A DNA stretch of 64,000 bases from Helicobacter bilis ATCC 51630 (GTDB lineage Bacteria > Campylobacterota > Campylobacteria > Campylobacterales > Helicobacteraceae), in contig NZ_JMKW01000003.1 in the NCBI RefSeq assembly GCF_000686565.1, positions 62,001 to 126,000 on the forward strand, given 5' to 3'. Numbering within the stretch: position 1 is the first letter of the stretch; every line of letters begins with the position of its first letter. Below are positions 1 through 9,843 of this stretch, piece by piece. The position numbers were made by a program, and so were the translations under genes. The notes under the pieces are model-generated. The model was not told the DNA's origin. It searched no databases and saw only the letters and a program-made list of their open reading frames with translations.

Positions 1-226
1 CTGCCAAATCTTTGTCATTTGGGGAATAAGACTGCATAGCCTTTAAGGCAAGTAGCAATTCTATTGTATTATCCTTGCTACCATCATTTACAAAAATACA
101 CTCAAATGTGAGAGTAGTATTGCTGTGATCTTTAGAGATAGAATCTAAAATGCTAAAAATCTCTTTGCTAAAAGATTCTAAACTTTTTTGTTCGTTATAG
201 CAGGGGACAACAAGCGAGAGTTTCAT
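1..226 (-). CDS. Family 2 glycosyltransferase, 5' part only
   Basis: Minus-strand reading frame starting at the ATG whose complement is at 224-226 and running off the left edge of the window. The translation opens MKLSLVVPCYNEQKS, the classic beginning of a GT-A fold family 2 glycosyltransferase (dolichyl-phosphate-mannose synthase type), and later contains FVNDGSKDNT, the usual VNDGS(x)D nucleotide-sugar and metal binding element. About 75 residues are visible. Family knowledge suggests transfer of a sugar from a nucleotide or lipid-linked donor at the cytoplasmic membrane; the acceptor cannot be told. It is divergent from mraY, with a 214-bp intergenic region that must hold both promoters. 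Confidence 0.8.
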   Translation of the reverse strand, partial: MKLSLVVPCYNEQKSLESFSKEIFSILDSISKDHSNTTLTFECIFVNDGSKDNTIELLLALKAMQSYSPNDKDLA

Positions 227-440
227 AATAAATCCTCAATGTGAATGAAATAGGGCGTATTATATCAAATTATTGTCAGTAACAACTTCGTATATTTATT
301 GTTAATAAGATTGGCGACCCATTTACAATGTAAAAAATTTTAGAACAATAATTTAATCTTTTATAAAGAGAAAACACCATAAACACGCAGTAATATAGTA
401 GAATTCCATTTTAACTTTTATCGACACATTAAGGAAGTTT

Positions 441-1499
441 ATGTTTTATGAATTGCATGGAATCTTAAATATTACACTATTAAAATACATTACTTTTCGT
501 TCTGGTTTAGCCTTTTTTATTGCCTTTTTGTTGAGTGTGTATTGTATGCCGCTTTTTATCGCATGGGCTAAGGCTAAAAAGGCTAGTCAGCCCATTTCAT
601 CATCTATAAAAGCACATGCAAATAAGAAAGACACGCCGACTATGGGTGGCTTGGTATTTGTATTTTCTGCGGTTATATCAAGTCTATTTTGTGCAAATCT
701 TAGCAATTCTTATGTGCAAATCGGGCTAATCTGCCTTATTACTTTCATGCTTATTGGTGCAAGAGATGATTATATGAAGATTTCAGCAAAGAGTAATGCT
801 GGAATGAGTTCAAGAGCAAAATTTTTGCTTTTAGCTTGTGTGGCTCTCATTTTAAGTGTATGGCTGTATATGTCTGGCTTAAGCACGGATTTTTACATTC
901 CCATGCTTAAAAAGCCCTTAATTACTTTAGAATCTTATTTTATGATTGCTTTTTGGGTGATTGTATTTCTAGCGACTACAAATGCGGTGAATGTAACCGA
1001 TGGACTCGATGGATTAGCGACTATTCCTAGCATTTGTGCGCTTGCGTCGTTGAGTGTATTTGTGTATGTCGGCGGCAATGTCGAGATGGCAAAATATCTG
1101 CTTTGGCCCCATATCATAGATTCTGGTGAAGTCATGGTATTAAGTCTTGCAATGATAGGTGCGCTCTTTGGCTTTTTGTGGTATAACTGCCATCCCGCAC
1201 AAGTTTTTATGGGTGATAGTGGGAGTTTAGCTTTGGGTGGCTTTATCGCATATTGTGCCATCGTATCAAAGAATGAGATTCTATTAATCCTTATGGGGTC
1301 TATCTTTGTGATTGAGACTATTTCTGTGATTTTGCAAATTGGTAGCTATAAATTGCGACAAAAAAGAATCTTTTTAATGGCACCAATCCATCATCATTTT
1401 GAAGCAAAAGGCTGGGCGGAGAATAAAATCATCGTGCGATTTTGGATTATTGCTATTTTGTCAAACTTGATTGCACTCATTACTTTGAAGATTAGGTAA
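441..1499 (+). CDS. mraY: Phospho-N-acetylmuramoyl-pentapeptide-transferase (MraY)
   Basis: Integral membrane enzyme that moves phospho-MurNAc-pentapeptide from UDP to undecaprenyl phosphate, making lipid I, the first membrane step of peptidoglycan synthesis. The 352-residue product matches the usual family length and is made largely of hydrophobic segments. Diagnostic motifs are present: RDDYMK near residue 110 (paired catalytic aspartates), [10 protein letters not shown] in the middle, and PIHHHFE near the C-terminus. An AAGGAAG ribosome site at 431-437 supports the ATG at 441. The gene stands alone here; the convergent LptF/G-type gene follows after about 150 bp. Nothing looks damaged. Confidence 0.96.
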   Translation: MFYELHGILNITLLKYITFRSGLAFFIAFLLSVYCMPLFIAWAKAKKASQPISSSIKAHANKKDTPTMGGLVFVFSAVISSLFCANLSNSYVQIGLICLITFMLIGARDDYMKISAKSNAGMSSRAKFLLLACVALILSVWLYMSGLSTDFYIPMLKKPLITLESYFMIAFWVIVFLATTNAVNVTDGLDGLATIPSICALASLSVFVYVGGNVEMAKYLLWPHIIDSGEVMVLSLAMIGALFGFLWYNCHPAQVFMGDSGSLALGGFIAYCAIVSKNEILLILMGSIFVIETISVILQIGSYKLRQKRIFLMAPIHHHFEAKGWAENKIIVRFWIIAILSNLIALITLKIR

Positions 1500-1620
1500 A
1501 TTGGAAACTTTTTAGCTTTATTAGATTCCAAACAATATAGAGTTAGGGCTACTTAAGAATAATGAAAACCAAGTGCATTAAATCATGGAGCCCCCCACTA
1601 GCATACAATCTTTGGTATTT

Positions 1621-1641
1621 TTGCCAAAAAATATTTTTTTG
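1621..1641. terminator. Possible bidirectional AT hairpin between mraY and the LptF/G gene
   Basis: The short intergenic region between the two convergent genes holds the near-perfect self-complementary run CAAAAAATATTTTTTTG (1625-1641). It has A-rich and T-rich arms, so it could end transcription from either side, but there is no GC-rich stem. The call is an inference from position and symmetry only. Confidence 0.3.
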
Positions 1642-1653
1642 TAAATTACAAGA

Positions 1654-2724
1654 TTATATCTCATCTAACTTGCGGTAATAAACAATACTAACAACTAATA
1701 ATATTCCAAGTGGCACAAGCATACTGAATTCTGGTATAAAAACAGCATTAGCGTTTAATTTACCAAGTGAGAAAAACACACCCCATACCATCAAAGATAG
1801 CACACTAAGGCTCACTCCAAGCATGGCAAGATTCCCATATCGTGCAAGTGGCGGGGCATAATATGCAATGATAACACAAAGCATACTGATAAAAAATGGC
1901 GTAACAGCAAGGGTATAAAGCACACCTCTTGTGCGTGCTGTATCTGCTCCTTCTTGCATGAGAATCTGTAATGAATAAAATGCGTCAGTAATGGATATGG
2001 CAGGTTTGTTTTTGTAAAATGTATCAAGCACTTTTGGTTTAAAGCCCTTTAGTGTAGTTGTGGAATCATGCCCTGTGGTTATCATGCCCTTATCGCCTAA
2101 GTCATAGCTAGTGGGTAATATTGAAACCTGCGGGTTTAAAAGCTCCCATTCATCATTATGAAAATAGCCCTCTTTTGCACGAGTTATACTTACAAGCTTC
2201 CTAGAATCTTTGTATTCTGTGTGATAGATTTGTATATTTTCAGCCTTTTGTAAGAGTGGATATACTTTCTCAAAAAACACATAATCAGTGTTATAGCGGA
2301 TAAATAAATCTTTAGAAACATCAGCATTATTACTGCTACTCACAATATTATCTGCCCTTTCTTGCGCATATACAAAATCAGTCGCATTTAAGCCAATATA
2401 ACCACACACGACAAGATTAATGATAAGAAAAGGGGGATAAAAAATCTTCCTGCGTGAGTATCCAAGTGATAGCAAAGCTACATACTGATTGCTTTTAATA
2501 AGGCTAATGTAGAATACAATAAGTCCAAGCAAAAGGGCTAGGGGCAAAACATAATTAAACGCATACATCGCATCAAATGCAAGAAACCATATCGCATTAT
2601 TAGCAGATTGGGCTAGGGCATCAAAATATTGCAGACTATCCACACAGATAAAGAAAAACTCTAGTCCGCATAAAATCACAAGCGTGGGCTTTAGATACCT
2701 TAGGGCAACAAACCAAAAAAACAT
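1654..2724 (-). CDS. LptF/LptG family lipopolysaccharide export permease
   Basis: The 356-residue protein has the YjgP/YjgQ (LptF/LptG) layout: two or three hydrophobic helices in the first 110 residues, a roughly 150-residue soluble periplasmic part, then three hydrophobic helices at the C-terminus (around residues 270-350). In the family two such permeases join LptB to pull LPS from the inner membrane and pass it to LptC. The LptC and LptA genes lie about 5 kb away on the other strand (7135-8217), which fits. I cannot decide between LptF and LptG from sequence alone. There is no partner permease next to it. The start MFFWFVALRYL is the only good candidate. Confidence 0.85.
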   Translation of the reverse strand: MFFWFVALRYLKPTLVILCGLEFFFICVDSLQYFDALAQSANNAIWFLAFDAMYAFNYVLPLALLLGLIVFYISLIKSNQYVALLSLGYSRRKIFYPPFLIINLVVCGYIGLNATDFVYAQERADNIVSSSNNADVSKDLFIRYNTDYVFFEKVYPLLQKAENIQIYHTEYKDSRKLVSITRAKEGYFHNDEWELLNPQVSILPTSYDLGDKGMITTGHDSTTTLKGFKPKVLDTFYKNKPAISITDAFYSLQILMQEGADTARTRGVLYTLAVTPFFISMLCVIIAYYAPPLARYGNLAMLGVSLSVLSLMVWGVFFSLGKLNANAVFIPEFSMLVPLGILLVVSIVYYRKLDEI

Positions 2725-2992
2725 ATATTTCCTTGCTATTTTATTATAGATTATTTGTAAGCAAATATTGTAGCTTGTAATTTATAGTTTTTGGTATTTT
2801 GTTGTATGTTAAATGCTTTAGGGTCTGTTTTGAGGGTTGTGTTTGAATGAGATTAAATCTATTTTGCACACCAAGCCTTGTATTTACCTATGTGGATTAG
2901 GATTCTAAAATCACCCTTATGATCATTCATTATAAAATATGTTTCCTTTCCAAATAAAAACATTCACTAGGACAAACACATAAAACAAATCA

Positions 2993-4978
2993 TCACAAAC
3001 TTCGTAATCTAGCGATTTCATCTCTTAGTTGTATTGCCGCTTCAAAGTCAAGTCGTTTACTTGCTTCAAGCATTTTTATTTTTAAGTCTTTGATAAGATT
3101 TTCTTTTTCTTTTGCTGGGATTTTGTTTTTCTTACTCATTTTATCATAGACTTTTGTGCTATCTTCTAGTCTTAATTCCTCTTCTACATTGCGGCTTACT
3201 GAAGTTGGAATGATTCCATGTTTTTTATTAAATTCTTCTTGTTTTTTGCGTCTATAAGTCGTTGTATCCATAGCTTTACGCATGGATTTTGTGATTTTTT
3301 CTGCGTATAGAATCACCTTACCATTTACATTTCTAGCAGCCCTGCCCATCGTTTGTATAAGGCTTGTTTCACTGCGTAAAAAGCCCTCTTTATCCGCATC
3401 CATAATCGCTACTAGGCTAACCTCTGGTAAGTCAAGCCCCTCCCGCAATAAATTTATCCCTACTAATACATCAAATACACCTAAACGCAGATTTCGTATC
3501 AAGTGATTTCTCTCTATCGCATCTATTTCACTATGTAGATATTCGATTTTTATGCCCTCTTTTGCGTAGTATTTTGCGAGTTCTTCACTCGTTTTTTTGG
3601 TTAAAGTCGTGATTAATACTCTCTCTTTTCGCTCAACACAAACTTTTATTTCTTCTAATAAATCTTTGACTTGGATTCTAGAATCTCTTACTTCAAACTC
3701 TGGGTCAAGCAGTCCTGTCGGGCGGATAAGCTGCTCACATACATTATCTTTGCTTAGTGATAGCTCTAGCTCTGCTGGTGTGGCAGATACAAATAAAAAG
3801 TTAGCCTTTTTATTAATAAACTCATCAAATTGCAATGGGCGATTATCAAGCGCACTAGGCAGTCTAAAGCCATATTCTACTAACACTTCCTTGCGGCTTC
3901 TATCCCCCGCATACATACCGCCAAATTGTGGCAAACTCACATGACTCTCATCAACGATTAATAGATAGGGCTTTTTTTTATATTCAAAATAATCAAGCAG
4001 TGAGAAAGGCGTCTCGCCGGGCTTTTTACCCGTTAAATGTCTCGCATAGTTTTCAATACCTTTGCAAATGCCATTTTCCTTTATCATTTCAAGGTCAAAT
4101 TCTGTGCGAGATTTTAGCCTTTCATATTCTAACATTCGATTTTCACTTTCATAGAATTTCAATCGCTCTTGCAATTCCTGCTCTATCTCTACAATCGCAT
4201 TTTTCAAGCGATTCTCCCCAACGATAAACTGATTTGCCGCATACAGCACATAGGAATCTAGCTCTTTTACCAAAGTATTATCAAGTGATTCTAATACCGC
4301 AATTCTCTCAATCTCATCACCAAAAAACTCAATGCGTATAAACTCCACTTCATTATACGCAGGGAAAATATCCACCACTTCACCTTTAACGCGAAAACAG
4401 CCACGCTCAAAGCTTGTTTCATTACGCGTATAGCCCATTTCTACAAGCTTTGTTAAAAGCCTTTTTTGCTGATAGGTTTTAGAGACTTCTAGCTTTTCTA
4501 TCATTGTGAGGTATTCACTGGGATTTCCTAAACCATAGTTTGCTGATACACTAGCAATAACTATCACATCATCATAGGCAAGAAGTGAAGTCGTAGCCGA
4601 TAAACGCAGCCTCTCTAACTCATCATTAATAGAACTATCTTTTTCTATAAATAGATCTCTACGCGGAATGTAGGCTTCTGGCTGATAGTAGTCAAAATGG
4701 CTGATAAAATATTCAACATGATTATGCGGAAAAAAGCTTTTAAACTCGCTATAAAGCTGGGCGCATAGTGTCTTATTATGACTCATTATAAGTGTTGGCA
4801 TGTTGAGCTTTTGTATAATATTTGCCATGCTAAAGGTCTTACCGCTGCCTGTAACGCCTATTAAAGTATTATATTTTTCATTATTATTAATCTGTTTGCA
4901 TAGGAAATTTATAGCTTGTGGCTGGTCGCCTGCTGGTTTGTAGTTTGAGGTTAAATTAAATAGATTTGTTTTCATCAT
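2993..4978 (-). CDS. uvrB: Excinuclease ABC subunit UvrB
   Basis: This is the damage-verification helicase of nucleotide excision repair. It is delivered to DNA by UvrA and recruits the UvrC nuclease. The 661-residue product has Walker A GVTGSGKT at residues 41-48, the beta-hairpin region [12 protein letters not shown] that probes the strands, VDESH as the DEAD-like Walker B, helicase motifs around HSEID and QTMGRAARN, and a C-terminal UVR helical motif ([13 protein letters not shown]) that binds UvrC. Length and domain order are normal. Two adjacent ATG codons begin the frame, preceded by an AAAGGTG ribosome site. The neighbour at 5033 is divergent with a very short gap. Confidence 0.97.
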   Translation of the reverse strand: MMKTNLFNLTSNYKPAGDQPQAINFLCKQINNNEKYNTLIGVTGSGKTFSMANIIQKLNMPTLIMSHNKTLCAQLYSEFKSFFPHNHVEYFISHFDYYQPEAYIPRRDLFIEKDSSINDELERLRLSATTSLLAYDDVIVIASVSANYGLGNPSEYLTMIEKLEVSKTYQQKRLLTKLVEMGYTRNETSFERGCFRVKGEVVDIFPAYNEVEFIRIEFFGDEIERIAVLESLDNTLVKELDSYVLYAANQFIVGENRLKNAIVEIEQELQERLKFYESENRMLEYERLKSRTEFDLEMIKENGICKGIENYARHLTGKKPGETPFSLLDYFEYKKKPYLLIVDESHVSLPQFGGMYAGDRSRKEVLVEYGFRLPSALDNRPLQFDEFINKKANFLFVSATPAELELSLSKDNVCEQLIRPTGLLDPEFEVRDSRIQVKDLLEEIKVCVERKERVLITTLTKKTSEELAKYYAKEGIKIEYLHSEIDAIERNHLIRNLRLGVFDVLVGINLLREGLDLPEVSLVAIMDADKEGFLRSETSLIQTMGRAARNVNGKVILYAEKITKSMRKAMDTTTYRRKKQEEFNKKHGIIPTSVSRNVEEELRLEDSTKVYDKMSKKNKIPAKEKENLIKDLKIKMLEASKRLDFEAAIQLRDEIARLRSL

Positions 4979-5032
4979 TACACCTTTTTTAGCTACAATT
5001 ATACAGAAATTTTATTGCCTTAAGGAGAAGTC

Positions 5033-5371
5033 ATGCAAAATCATCACAATAATTACAGCGAAAATACGCAGAATACAGAATCTAGCACAGCATCTAACAC
5101 CACGCAGCAAAAAGAAGGCGTAGGCTTACTACCATTAGTCCATGAAGTAAAGCAGCTACTTGAAACAAAGCATAATAAAAAAATCGAAGATTTAGAATTT
5201 AAGCTATTAGAAAAAGAAGAGAAAATCTCACAAATGGGCTTAGAGATTAGCACCTTGAAAGCTCAAGGCGAAGAAAAAGATATAGAGATTTATAGAATGC
5301 GAGAAGAGATTAATGAAAGCAAAAGGCTTTTAGAGCAATTTGTAACAACACTAAGCAGAACGCAAGAATAA
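5033..5371 (+). CDS. Small predicted coiled-coil protein, unknown function
   Basis: A 112-residue protein with a strong AAGGAG ribosome site just before its ATG. The first 30 residues are rich in Asn, Ser, Thr and Gln and look disordered. Residues about 38-105 are almost entirely Glu, Lys, Leu, Ile and Arg with heptad-like hydrophobic spacing, so a long helical coiled coil is likely. No signal peptide or membrane helix is visible. It is divergent from uvrB. I do not recognise a family and do not assign a function. Confidence 0.7.
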   Translation: MQNHHNNYSENTQNTESSTASNTTQQKEGVGLLPLVHEVKQLLETKHNKKIEDLEFKLLEKEEKISQMGLEISTLKAQGEEKDIEIYRMREEINESKRLLEQFVTTLSRTQE

Positions 5372-5683
5372 TAGCGGAATATCAAATATCTATGAATAAT
5401 AGTAATGGCGTAAAAATGGATTCAAATACGCAGGATGACACGAATATAGAATCTTCACAGAATGTAGCCAAAACTCCTGTTGCTAATCAAATAGAAAAGG
5501 TTTAGATTTCAGCTGTTTGAATGGGTTATGGATTTTAAGGTATAATTGCTAAATTGGAATCTTGTATGAAAATATAGACAAGTAGGTTAAAGTATTTTCA
5601 AGCAGGTTTTTAAGGTGATATCACTAAATTTAGGTAATAGCCAAGCTAACAATATAGAATCCAAAACACATTAAGAAAACTAT
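5372..5683. other. 312-bp gap before queA
   Basis: A small frame at 5392-5505 (37 codons, rich in Asn, Ser, Asp and Thr) lacks a convincing ribosome site and resembles the N-terminal composition of the preceding protein. I treat it as probably non-coding or a decayed duplicate. The rest is AT-rich with scattered TAGAATC motifs; I see no RNA gene or clear terminator. Confidence 0.4.
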
Positions 5684-7081
5684 ATGGAATTAAACCCCAT
5701 GTCAAAAGATTTAGATTTATCAAGTTATGATTTTACATTACCAAATGATTTGATTGCAACAGAGCCTATCAAACCAAAAGAAAATGCTAAGCTCTTAATC
5801 TATCATAATGGTAAAATAACACATACGACATTTTATGAGTTATTTAACTATATCCCAAAAGATTATCTCATCGTGTTAAATGATACAAGGGTAATAAATG
5901 CAAGACTTTTTGCAAATAAACTCTCTTTAGAATCTCTTCATAAAACACAGATTCTAAACGACTTAATACTCCCAACAAAAAGAGAGATATTCTATCATAA
6001 ACACCTTTCTAATAATCTTCATTTAGTCCAAATAAAAGGTAAGGCAAAATTGCATGATATATTTACATTGCAATATAACAATACAAATGTATTTATACAA
6101 GTAGTAGATATAAAAGATGATGGATATAAAGTCGTTTCCTTTTTTACACTAAATGATGAGTTTAGTTTAAAGAGTAATTTACAAAACAATTTCACTACAA
6201 CAAATAATCTAGCATTACATAATGATTTAAATATGCAAAATAATTTAGCCCTAAATAATTCTACTTTACATAATGATTTCACTCTAAACAAGACTTTAAC
6301 TCAAAATAACAATGAAAATCTAAAAAATCACTCAACACAAAACAACAAAAACCACAATAACAATAAAGATTCCACTCAAAATAGTAGTAAAGTTTTAAAC
6401 AACACTTTAAATCTACAAAAACTCCTAGCATTAAAACAATTAAAACAAAACATTCTATCACAAGAAAAGGTTTTATCCTTGTTGCAAACATGTGGCAATA
6501 TCCCCTTACCACCTTATATGAAACGAGAAAGCACAGAAAAAGATTCTAAAGATTATCAAAGCATTTTTGCTAAAAGTGAAGGTTCAGTAGCAGCACCCAC
6601 TGCAAGCCTGCATTTTTCAGAATCTATGTTTAAATATTTAAAAGAAAACTATAATCATGCGTTTGTAACCCTGCATGTTGGTGCAGGCACTTTTAAACCT
6701 ATAACTTGTGAGAATATATTAAAACATAAAATACACACAGAATCTTGCATAATCGCAAAACAAGAAGCACAAAAGATTCTAGAATCTAAAAAGATTCTAT
6801 GTGTTGGCACGACTGCTATGCGTAGTGTAGAATGGCTTATAAGAGAGAATGTGGCACAAATAGAAAGTGATATTATAGGCGAGAATGCGATCTTTTTAAA
6901 TCCATTTAATCCACCTAAAAAAGTAAAAGCTTTGCTTACAAATTTTCATTTACCAAAGTCAAGTCTATTAATGCTTGTAAGTAGCATTATCGGTAGAGAA
7001 GAAACACTTAGAATCTATGAAGAAGCAATAGCAAATAAATATAGATTCTATTCCTATGGCGATGGTATGCTTATTATTTAA
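5684..7081 (+). CDS. queA: tRNA preQ1(34) S-adenosylmethionine ribosyltransferase-isomerase (QueA) with Asn-rich insertion
   Basis: QueA makes epoxyqueuosine in tRNA by moving the ribosyl part of SAM onto preQ1 at wobble position 34. The N-terminal half (SSYDFTLPNDLIA, VLNDTRVINARLF) and C-terminal half (TLHVGAGTFKPI, HTESC, VGTTAMRSVEWL, NFHLPKSSLLMLV) are typical. The family is usually near 345 residues, but this product is 465. The extra length is an Asn/Leu/Thr-rich stretch at about residues 163-245 made of imperfect repeats such as LALHNDL and LNNSTLHNDF, placed between the two conserved halves. The start could instead be the Met at 5699. The frame is intact, so the enzyme is probably made, with the insertion looped out. 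Confidence 0.93.
   Translation: MELNPMSKDLDLSSYDFTLPNDLIATEPIKPKENAKLLIYHNGKITHTTFYELFNYIPKDYLIVLNDTRVINARLFANKLSLESLHKTQILNDLILPTKREIFYHKHLSNNLHLVQIKGKAKLHDIFTLQYNNTNVFIQVVDIKDDGYKVVSFFTLNDEFSLKSNLQNNFTTTNNLALHNDLNMQNNLALNNSTLHNDFTLNKTLTQNNNENLKNHSTQNNKNHNNNKDSTQNSSKVLNNTLNLQKLLALKQLKQNILSQEKVLSLLQTCGNIPLPPYMKRESTEKDSKDYQSIFAKSEGSVAAPTASLHFSESMFKYLKENYNHAFVTLHVGAGTFKPITCENILKHKIHTESCIIAKQEAQKILESKKILCVGTTAMRSVEWLIRENVAQIESDIIGENAIFLNPFNPPKKVKALLTNFHLPKSSLLMLVSSIIGREETLRIYEEAIANKYRFYSYGDGMLII
6170..6420 (+). repeat. Low-complexity Asn-rich imperfect repeats inside queA
   Basis: Degenerate tandem units built around AATAATTTA/CATAATGAT-like words encode repeats such as NNLALHNDL and NNSTLHNDF. 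They are unlike the flanking conserved enzyme sequence and account for the roughly 100 extra residues. The variation in unit length suggests growth by replication slippage. Confidence 0.75.
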
Positions 7082-7134
7082 TTGTGTATAATTTTTGCTT
7101 ATTAGAATTTTAAGATATTTACAAAGGTTAGAAT

Positions 7135-7734
7135 ATGGCTTTTATGCGGGGCAAAGAGCTTACAAAATGGCGTATTTTCATACTCAAAAAATATATAAAG
7201 TTTAAGATATTTTTACATAATATAGATTATATTCTTGTATTTTTTATTGCCCTTTTATTGTTTAGCTTTGCTTCATTACTACTTTTTAAGCAAAAAGGCG
7301 TTCTATATGATTATGCAGAAGAGATTCCAAAGCTTGAAATGTTTGATTTTACCTTGCATCGCTTTAATGCAGAGCATGTCGATATGATTGTAAAAGCAAG
7401 TAAGGGCATGCAATATAAGGATAAGGAAGTATATATTGACTTTTTTGGCAGTCGCTTTAATGAGGATTTAAGCACAGAGACACTAGAGGGACAGGAAGTA
7501 TGGCATAAAGGTGATGAATACGACTTTGTAAATGGAATCAATTATACAAAAAGTCCAGACAGAAAGTTTTTTTCAGAAAAAGGTGTATATAATACGCTAA
7601 CAGAAGTATTCATAGGAAAAGGGAAATTTTTCATAGAAGATACAGATATGACAACAAATGGGGAAAACATATTCTATGATAAAGAAACAGATATTATCAA
7701 AGCAAAAAATATTAAAACAACACTTATAAGATAA
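7135..7734 (+). CDS. lptC: LptC-type lipopolysaccharide export protein
   Basis: The 199-residue product has a short basic cytoplasmic N-terminus, one hydrophobic segment (about residues 30-50), and a periplasmic part of alternating beta-strands. It sits directly upstream of lptA with a 9-bp gap, the arrangement expected for the LptC-LptA bridge that carries LPS across the periplasm. Sequence identity within this family is low, so the name rests mainly on architecture and the lptA neighbour. A weak AAAGGTT ribosome site precedes the ATG. Confidence 0.75.
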   Translation: MAFMRGKELTKWRIFILKKYIKFKIFLHNIDYILVFFIALLLFSFASLLLFKQKGVLYDYAEEIPKLEMFDFTLHRFNAEHVDMIVKASKGMQYKDKEVYIDFFGSRFNEDLSTETLEGQEVWHKGDEYDFVNGINYTKSPDRKFFSEKGVYNTLTEVFIGKGKFFIEDTDMTTNGENIFYDKETDIIKAKNIKTTLIR

Positions 7735-7743
7735 AGGATAGAA

Positions 7744-8217
7744 ATGAAAAGATACTATATGATTCTATGTATTTTTGCATTAAATCTTATGTATGCAGCA
7801 AAACCCGATGTGATTGACATTGTGGCACAGAACTTTCAAAGCGTTGGGAATGTAACGACTATTACAGGTGATGTAGATATTAAAAAAGGGAGTGATAGAC
7901 TCTTTGCTGATAAAGTCATAGTCTATACGGATAAGGCAAGAAAGCCTTTAAAATATGAAGCCATAGGTAATGTAAGATTTAGCATTATCACAACAGATAA
8001 AAGAGAGTTAAAAGGTAAATCAAATAGACTTGTATATCAAGTAAAGCAAAATGAATACAGGCTGTATGATAATGCCTTTGTAGAAGAGATAGGCAAACCA
8101 AATGTATTAAAAGGCGATGAGATAGTGCTATCTGGTAGTGGGGATTATGCCAATATTGTAGGCAAAAAGAAAGCCCCAGCAAGAGTTACCTTTACGCTTG
8201 ATAAAGATGATGAATAA
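7744..8217 (+). CDS. lptA: LptA/OstA-like periplasmic lipopolysaccharide transport protein
   Basis: A 157-residue protein with an N-terminal secretion signal ending near MYA (about residue 18). It is followed by an OstA/LptA beta-jellyroll pattern with repeated short strands, for example TTITGDVDIKKGSDRLFADK and YKAIGN-type repeats. In the family it forms the periplasmic bridge that shields the LPS acyl chains. It follows lptC closely, and the chemoreceptor gene starts about 20 bp downstream, so the three are probably co-transcribed. Confidence 0.82.
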   Translation: MKRYYMILCIFALNLMYAAKPDVIDIVAQNFQSVGNVTTITGDVDIKKGSDRLFADKVIVYTDKARKPLKYEAIGNVRFSIITTDKRELKGKSNRLVYQVKQNEYRLYDNAFVEEIGKPNVLKGDEIVLSGSGDYANIVGKKKAPARVTFTLDKDDE

Positions 8218-8238
8218 AATTAGTAAGTGGGAGATATT

Positions 8239-9825
8239 ATGCTAAAGACTTTTCGCTCTAAAGTGCTTTTTACACTTTTTATCTTTATTGTATGTGGGTT
8301 TGGTGGGCTTTATTTAACCATTGCAAATGGTTTTAATAAAATGGCAGCAAAAGAAGGAAAAGAAATCGCACAGATGATTGGAGATTCTGTATTTCAAACT
8401 ATACGCATGGGTATGAATATCGGTGTGCGAGAAGTCATGGACGCAGGTATTGAAGAAGCAAGTAAGATTGAAGGTATAGAATCTATCTCAATATATCGGG
8501 CAAAAAGCATTGATGAAATATGGGGAGAAAGAGATTCTAAAAGCATTCCTGCTGATATAGAAAAGATATTTAGCACAAAGGAGCAATATCTTGATAGTGG
8601 CACACATAAGGGTAGTTTTACTCTTAAAAAGCCCCTTATTGCCAATGAAAGCTGCCTTGAGTGTCATGCAAATGTAAAGCAAGGCGATGTGCTTGGCGTG
8701 TTAGATCTTAATATATCTTTAGGCAGTATGTATGACCAAATCGATGAAACACAAACCTATCTGCTTCTCACAATGATTGGGGCTGGAGTTTTTGCTCTTG
8801 TTGGATTATATGTCTTTTTTGAGAGAGAGTTGGTAAAACCGCTGAATAATCTAAGAGATATGGCAAAGGATCTAACAGAAGGTGGGAGTGGTGATTTGAC
8901 AAAACGAATCGCCATTAAAAGTCAAGATGAAGTGGGAATCACCTCAACCTATGTAAATCGCTTTATAGAAACGATACAAAATACTATATCACTCAGCAAA
9001 GGTGTGAGTGAAGAGAATACTACAACATGCCTTATGCTATCAGAAATCGCTGAAACTTTGTCAAAAAATGCAGATAAGCAATTTGTGCTTGTAGATAAAG
9101 TCAATATTCTCACACATGAAGTAGGCAAACAGCTAGACATTGTAGAACAAACTACAAGTCATACAATCCATGATATTGATGATACAGAAGCGACTTTAGT
9201 AGAATTTACTACAAAACTTCAAGATTCTATCAATCTCATTACAGAACTAGCTAGAAATCAAGAAAGCGTAGTAGCCCATGTCGATGACTTAACCACACAT
9301 GCAAATCACATTAGAGAAGTTATATCTATCATTAATGATATTTCAGACCAAACAAATGTATTAGCACTAAATGCCGCAATAGAAGCCGCAAGGGCTGGAG
9401 AGCATGGCAGAAGTTTTGCAGTCGTAGCAGATGAGGTAAAGCAACTCGCAGAATGCACGAGAAAATCACTCAGCGAAATCAGCAGTAATGTCAATCTTGT
9501 AACACAAAGTATAAACGACATGCAGCATACAATCATTGCAGTAGCAGATTCTATGCGAACTATCACAGATACCACAGAGCCTTTAATCATACATGCAAAC
9601 GATACAAAAGATAAGCTAAAAATCACAAAAGACAATTCACTAAAGCTAAAAGAGATAAATAATGCTATCGTGCAAAGCACAAGCGATCTAAACACCATGA
9701 TGAATGATATGATGTCGCATAGTGAAAGCACGCAAGCAGTAGGGCATAATATCCATGATGTCGTAAATGAAATGACACAAAAGGCACAATTACTAGAAGA
9801 TTCTATCTCAAAGTTTAAGACTTAA
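8239..9825 (+). CDS. Methyl-accepting chemotaxis protein with a CxxCH haem-c motif in the periplasmic sensor domain
   Basis: A transmembrane chemoreceptor. I choose the ATG at 8239, which has TGGGAGA just upstream, over the in-frame GTG at 8227, giving 528 residues. A hydrophobic helix at about 7-27 is followed by a periplasmic domain of about 145 residues, a second helix (about 172-192), a HAMP linker and the signalling hairpin with the conserved tip region [19 protein letters not shown]. The periplasmic domain holds CLECH at residues 139-143, a c-type haem attachment motif, just before the second helix. By analogy with other haem-binding chemoreceptor sensor domains it may sense redox, oxygen, NO or haem ligands. 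The ligand is inference; the motif is visible. Confidence 0.9.
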   Translation: MLKTFRSKVLFTLFIFIVCGFGGLYLTIANGFNKMAAKEGKEIAQMIGDSVFQTIRMGMNIGVREVMDAGIEEASKIEGIESISIYRAKSIDEIWGERDSKSIPADIEKIFSTKEQYLDSGTHKGSFTLKKPLIANESCLECHANVKQGDVLGVLDLNISLGSMYDQIDETQTYLLLTMIGAGVFALVGLYVFFERELVKPLNNLRDMAKDLTEGGSGDLTKRIAIKSQDEVGITSTYVNRFIETIQNTISLSKGVSEENTTTCLMLSEIAETLSKNADKQFVLVDKVNILTHEVGKQLDIVEQTTSHTIHDIDDTEATLVEFTTKLQDSINLITELARNQESVVAHVDDLTTHANHIREVISIINDISDQTNVLALNAAIEAARAGEHGRSFAVVADEVKQLAECTRKSLSEISSNVNLVTQSINDMQHTIIAVADSMRTITDTTEPLIIHANDTKDKLKITKDNSLKLKEINNAIVQSTSDLNTMMNDMMSHSESTQAVGHNIHDVVNEMTQKAQLLEDSISKFKT

Positions 9826-9843
9826 AAGTTAAGAGAATAACAC

